A stretch of 64,000 nucleotides of DNA from Vermamoeba vermiformis. Lineage: Eukaryota; Tubulinea; Echinamoebida. The stretch covers positions 372,001 through 436,000 of the forward strand of contig JBEWZL010000124.1 in assembly GCA_045837725.1 (NCBI GenBank), written 5' to 3'. Below, in pieces: positions 57,886 to 64,000 of the stretch (positions are counted from its first letter, which is position 1; each line of letters starts with the position of its first letter). The position numbers and the translations under genes are program-made. The notes under the pieces were generated by a model. That model saw only the letters and a list, made by a program, of their open reading frames with translations, did not search any database and was not told the origin of the DNA.

Positions 57886-60800
57886 TTAAACAGACATGGA
57901 ATTTACACAATTTTGGCAATAAGGAGCGCCATCAATGGAGAAAAACTTCTGATTGGAGAGGTTGATCTTGCAATTTGAACAACACAAGCACTCCAAATGA
58001 TATTTTTTGCCCAAAAATGTCAAATGTCTGCCAGTGAGTTGACGGTTGCATGTGCCGCACTTGGGCGCAAACATGGCATTGTAGTCCTCCAAACAATAGA
58101 ATTTGGACGGCTCTTTCTCGAAGAAGGTCTCAGTGCCAAGCTGTTTGTTGCAGTGCACGCAACGGAAGCACTCCCAATGATACGTCACGCCCTTGTACTC
58201 CAAGTGCCTGTCATCGCCAATGGATACTGCGCAAATACCGCACTTGGGTCCCAAATTGACAGTGAACTTTGACAGGTCCTCCAGCACAGGTGTCAAGTCC
58301 TCGCTGGGCTGGGGCGGTGGTGTCACTGGTCGCACGGGCTCTGGCTTGGGCTCCACGGGCTTGGGAGGCTCAGGCTTGGGCTCGACTTTGACTTGTGGCA
58401 CTGATTTGGGCTCCACTGTCACGGGCTTGGGACTCTCACGTGGTGTCTCACGTGGTGTCTCGCGGAAACTCTCGCGTGGTGTGGCACGTGGAGTCTCAAA
58501 GCTGCGTTCAGACTCCGAATCTGGGCCCCAAAACGGCTCGTCTTTGTTGAGCTGTGCCTCCACCACTTCAATGATGTGCATTTCTGCTTCACCATCGGGA
58601 TCTGGCTCTTCACGCAGAGCTGCAAATGACACGTGTCAGTATGCCAGTGCGCACATGTGACAGCAGTACGTACCTTCCAAATAGCGCTGATATTCAGGAC
58701 TCGAGACGTACTTGTTGTACGCATCGTGCTCGAGCATGGTGAACACGGTGCGCTGTGCCTCGTCGAACAGCTCGTGATCACCGCTGTTCACTAGTGCCAG
58801 CACCTTGTCGCGTGTGCTGGCATCAACATTGACAGGTTTGATGCAGGTCGGTGCGAGGTACTTGCCCACAATCTCCTCGGCCTTGCGAGTGCGCAGTTCA
58901 GCGCTGGGCAGCACTTTGTAACGCTCGACATCGCGCCAGAACTCCACGTTCTCATCAGCACGTGTGCGACGCAGGTACTCGTCAAAGTGACGCGCAGCAG
59001 TGCCGTCTTGAATGGTGAACAAGAGCTCCTCTTGGCGCGGTGTGAGCGTGTAGTCCTCAACGCGGTCATCGGGCAGCGGAGACATGATGGCGCAGTGGTG
59101 GCAGTAGATCTTCTTCTTCTTCACGTGGAACTCGGGCCGCGTGAGATCTGTTTGCAGTGTTTTGCAGCTCTGACAGCCTGCGCATTGAGGGTGCCACACC
59201 AAGTCACCGAATGACACGACATTCTGCTGCGTGACTGGCAAGTGGCACTCTTGACACTTGGGCCAGAAGCCCTCTTGACACGCGTCACACACGACACGAC
59301 CACCCTGCACGACGCACTGGCCCGATCCGCCCAGCGAGGCCAGCAGTTGCGAGCACTTGCCGCAGCGCAGACAGGCCCAGTGCACGAGCTCTCGCGGCCC
59401 CAGGGAGATGGAGCTCTCCTCGTCGAAGATGTGATTGCGACACGCACTGCAGATGGCGCGTCCGACTTCAGCGCGCACCTTCTCTTTCTTCTCCTTGCCG
59501 CTCTCGCTGTACGAAATTTCATCGTCATTCACGCCATCGTCCATCAGTGGCAAGTCATCACCGAATTCACCGAGCTCGCGCTGTCTCTTGCGCACCTCAC
59601 GCATCTTCTCCTGCGTGATGAAGAAGAGCTCGAGCTTGAAGTTGGCGTAGAACTTCTTGTTGTCGTTGTCGTCGCACGCCCCCTCGAGATCGCGCTTGTA
59701 CAAGATCATGCGATGGCCCGTCATCTCTTCGAACGAGGTGTTGAAGGTCAGCGAGAACATCATCTGCGCACGTGTTAGCGCGTGTCATTGGTGTGCGGAA
59801 CAATTACCTTGCGCGCATTGTTGGAGAAGAAGTCGATCTTGATGTCACCACCGATGGAAATGTCGCGACAGCCAAAGTCCACCACTGTCTTGCCCTTCGC
59901 GCCTTTCTGCAGCCAGCAACAACGTCATTAACAATCACCCCCTCGTCACTCTCACGCACTGATGGCTACGTACCAATTTCTTGGAAAAGAAGATCTTCTT
60001 GCCCTGCTGATAGATGGAGAAGTACGGATCTGAAGGGCGTGTGAGTGCGTGCCACAATGCGCAGTGTGACTAAGAACACAACGTACCACAGCCCCCCGTG
60101 AACTTGAAGTTGGGGATGGTGTTGAAGCGAATCTTGTGCAGGAAGATGAAGCGATCCTTGTCGGGCATGCCTGTCTTGAGCGACTTGCCGTAGTACTTGA
60201 GGTAGCGGATCTGCGAGGGGTAGTCGAGGGGCAGCAACATCTTGCCGACCACTTGCATTGCCTCGCTCGTGGAGGTGCAGTAGCCGCTGCTCACCAGCCA
60301 CGCACTCACCATCACCGCAGATCTGTCTTTCTTCTTGCCCTTGCAGTGCACCACAATGATGTTCAGTGGATTCTTGTCGAGCCACTTGTACTGTATAGAG
60401 ATAGAACACTGTTAATCACGCAGCGGGGTATCGCAGCTCTTAGGTACGCACCACTTGATCCACAAACTCGTACAATTGCTTCACGGTGGGAGGTTCACCG
60501 CGCTGCAAGGGATATTCAATGACTACAACCATCAGTACCATATACGAATTATTAGTATTAATATGCTACGTACTGGGGCCACTGAACTTGTTGCTAGCGT
60601 ACTTCTTGCCGCTCCTGTGTGACAGCTGATCAGTACAAAAAAAAATCACACGCGGAGTGGAGCTGGACACTACTTACAAGTTAAATATCATGTAGTGACC
60701 TGGATGTTCTGTATCGAGCATACTATATAATTCTGGTGAGTTAATGCGAGTGACACGATTTTCAAATATTACGTTGAAACTTAAAATAAATTGTGTTGTA

Positions 60801-61079
60801 TAAATAACGCTAGTATTAATTATAGTTACTTACGTTGCAATCTCGCGCACATCGCGGTCAGAGGAGGGAAATGGAATCACCAGCACACGATCGGTTATGT
60901 CTTCAAAAGGTTAAGGAATATTAAATCAAAATAAAATCGAAATTCAACAAGCAAAAATAATGCAAGGGATCGTTAATGAATTAATACACAAGTCCCCTGC
61001 TTAAGAAGTAGTTTCGGATACAAGTCCAATCTTTGCCGACATGGGCATAACGCGTTGTTTTGAGACGTAAGGAGGTCAT
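57886..61079 (-). CDS. PTEN/tensin-like phosphatase-C2 fused to LIM2-RGS-LIM2, 873 aa
   Basis: Ten exons (61022-61079, 60834-60900, 60678-60779, 60574-60614, 60452-60522, 60087-60390, 59974-60029, 59808-59906, 58674-59763, 57886-58619) close in frame. The N-terminus KDWTYITDRVLVIPFP resembles tensin DLTYVTERI. The dual-specificity phosphatase domain (about 20-190) has P-loop HCKGKKKDRS, Cys near 129. This spaces Cys and Arg as CX6R, not CX5R, so activity is doubtful. A PTEN-type C2 domain follows (about 210-320). Then come two LIM domains (about 370-430 and 435-490, CSAC/HWACLRCGKC and CQEC/HPQCAGCQSC), an RGS domain (about 520-628, FDEYLRRTRADENVEFW and YNKYVSSPEYQRYL), a Pro/Glu linker with ETPRE repeats, and two more LIM domains to the end. 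It is likely a membrane-cytoskeleton scaffold linking phosphoinositide, G-alpha and LIM partners. Confidence 0.92.
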
Positions 61080-61415
61080 ATTGAACCACTATTGTGCCGC
61101 GACCTCTGTTCGGTGGTGGTACTGTCTCTCGGTCAGTTCGGTTGTGTTTGCGAAGATTTTGCTCGTGTTCGTTGAAGCTGCGAAATTGAGTCAGTGAATC
61201 TTGGAGGCACTGCGTAACCATTGACCATACACCCCGTCGTACGTACGTCAACATCAGCTCCCTCTACCTGTTTGTCTGGGCTGTACTCACGATCAATGCT
61301 GCGGTGGCAGAAATTTCGCCGCGAGGTCAGAGAGGTGAGTCAGACACCTTGAAATGGAAAGCGAAAAAAAAACTTTCTGCCTGTCATTGCAACTTGTACG
61401 CACATAGATTACAAC
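61080..61415. promoter_or_regulatory. Divergent promoter and leaders, PTEN-LIM-RGS / GPI
   Basis: In this 336-bp region, an ATG near 61297 on the plus strand opens a 13-codon frame ending at GTGAGT, and a TAG acceptor lies at 61407. The spliced product does not join in frame to GPI, so this is more likely an untranslated first exon with a small upstream ORF. A longer minus-strand frame at 60973-61254 overlaps exon 1 of the neighbour in another frame and is not called. Confidence 0.45.
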
Positions 61416-63184
<1,769 letters not shown>

Positions 63185-63324
63185 GCGGCATTGGCCATCA
63201 CTTGTGCTTGTGGAGGACTGTTAGAGTCTGTCCAAACAAAGCCAAATAAAAGCATGTGACATGTACACGAGGGTATTGCGTTTAATTAGTATGATACAGG
63301 CATATATTTACTCGACAAGACTGC

Positions 63325-64000
63325 TTAGTACTTGTTCGTGCGCGTTGGTTTCCAGTTCAGCGGGTGACTCTCAGGCGTGGCCTCTTCGTCCTCGCGCCAC
63401 ACTTTGATGGACTTGTCAGCCTCGCACGTGAACAGACGCGAGCCAGTGCGATCGAACGTCGAAGCAAAGATGCCTGCTTCACTCTCCAACGAGCCTGGCT
63501 GCGGCTGCGTCTCCATGCGCTGAAAGTTGTAGCCGCTCTTCCAGTCCCAGAAGTACATGGTGCCGTTGTCCGCAGAACTGACGAGCACGCCTTCCTTGTT
63601 CACGGCGAGGGTGTTCACGATAGCTTTGTGGCCCGACAAGTTGCTCATGAACATGGCTTCAGGCAGCTTCCACTTCTTCACATTGTCCACACTCGCGGAT
63701 GCAAAGGTGTACTCGCTCGGATGCATCACCAGGGCACGCACTGCTTTCTTGTGATTGGTCAGCACGGTGCGCACTTTGCCCGCAGCCAAGTCCCAAGTAC
63801 GGATCTGACTGTCGTGCGAACCCGTGATGACTTGCGGGTCAGTGCTCTGCGTGAGAATGGAGTCGACAGCACCCGTGTGTCCGGCGAGACAGTGGATCTG
63901 CGACTTGGTGCGAATGTCCCACACGCGTGCAGTGGCATCACGACCCCCCGTGACGATGATGTCGATGGTCGGGTGCATGCTGATCGAGTAGACACCGCTC
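63325..64000 (-). CDS. PLRG1: PLRG1/PRL1 WD40 splicing factor, C-terminal part
   Basis: This WD40 protein of the Prp19/NTC complex acts in spliceosome activation. Only the 3' part is in the window (stop at 63325; the reading frame stays open past 64000). At least five WD repeats are visible: [55 protein letters not shown] and [13 protein letters not shown]. The unusual [24 protein letters not shown] and the ending ESHPLNWKP match PLRG1 closely. No intron interrupts the 676 bp present. It is convergent with GPI across 140 bp. Confidence 0.95.
   Translation of the reverse strand, partial: SGVYSISMHPTIDIIVTGGRDATARVWDIRTKSQIHCLAGHTGAVDSILTQSTDPQVITGSHDSQIRTWDLAAGKVRTVLTNHKKAVRALVMHPSEYTFASASVDNVKKWKLPEAMFMSNLSGHKAIVNTLAVNKEGVLVSSADNGTMYFWDWKSGYNFQRMETQPQPGSLESEAGIFASTFDRTGSRLFTCEADKSIKVWREDEEATPESHPLNWKPTRTNKY

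Noticed and set aside
60973-61254. 93-codon minus-strand frame overlapping the first exon of the PTEN-LIM-RGS gene
   Set aside because: The ATG at 61079 in another frame splices exactly in phase to a tensin-like N-terminus, so this frame is incidental.

Overview
This is a compact, intron-rich, gene-dense eukaryotic nuclear segment from a protist. Introns are mostly 40-70 nt, with GTAAGT or GTACGT donors and short AG-terminated 3' ends, and all three stop codons are used. The set of a GRAM-ankyrin-SAM-TKL kinase, a homeobox gene, half-size ABCA transporters, a presenilin, a Unc104-type kinesin and a PTEN/tensin-like protein fused to LIM and RGS domains suggests an amoebozoan or another unikont-grade protist. 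That placement is inference; no rRNA or organelle marker is present. I re-derived the gene models by hand from splice signals and reading phase, and most close exactly in frame at the length expected for the family.

Layout. 0-11.1 kb holds six minus-strand genes: proteasome ATPase Rpt4 (partial), a coiled-coil protein, the TKL kinase, a small ORF starting 2 nt after the CysRS stop, cysteinyl-tRNA synthetase and presenilin. From 11.1 to 64 kb the strands alternate almost perfectly: DCC protein(+), rhodanese(-), proline-rich repeat protein(+), kinesin-3(-), CTC1(+), homeobox(-), MMSDH(-), dTMP kinase(+), dTMP kinase(-), GFO/IDH oxidoreductase(+), ABCA(-), ABCA(+), SmB(-), ValRS(+), AP2 sigma(-), Kae1/OSGEP(+), UBE2G2(-), beta-mannosidase(+), PTEN-LIM-RGS-LIM(-), glucose-6-phosphate isomerase(+), PLRG1(-, partial). 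Divergent pairs share promoters as short as about 77-85 bp, and convergent pairs have 3' ends only tens of bp apart.

Most genes are housekeeping: tRNA charging, KEOPS t6A, splicing (SmB, PLRG1), ubiquitin/proteasome (UBE2G2, Rpt4), clathrin adaptor, glycolysis, valine catabolism and dTTP synthesis. The most notable are (1) a complete CTC1, the large CST telomere subunit; (2) a PTEN/tensin-like, C2, LIM2, RGS, LIM2 protein whose phosphatase loop has one extra residue (CX6R); (3) a 12-bp palindrome, TGACACGTGTCA and variants, repeatedly placed at intron 3' ends where a branch point would lie; and (4) a roughly 2-kb island at 55.9-57.9 kb with tRNA-like T-arms, GGCC-rich inverted blocks and a 45-T run, unlike the rest of the window. 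Several host genes carry single-base +1 frame breaks (Kae1, rhodanese, the proline-rich gene), which may be sequence errors or programmed frameshifts.
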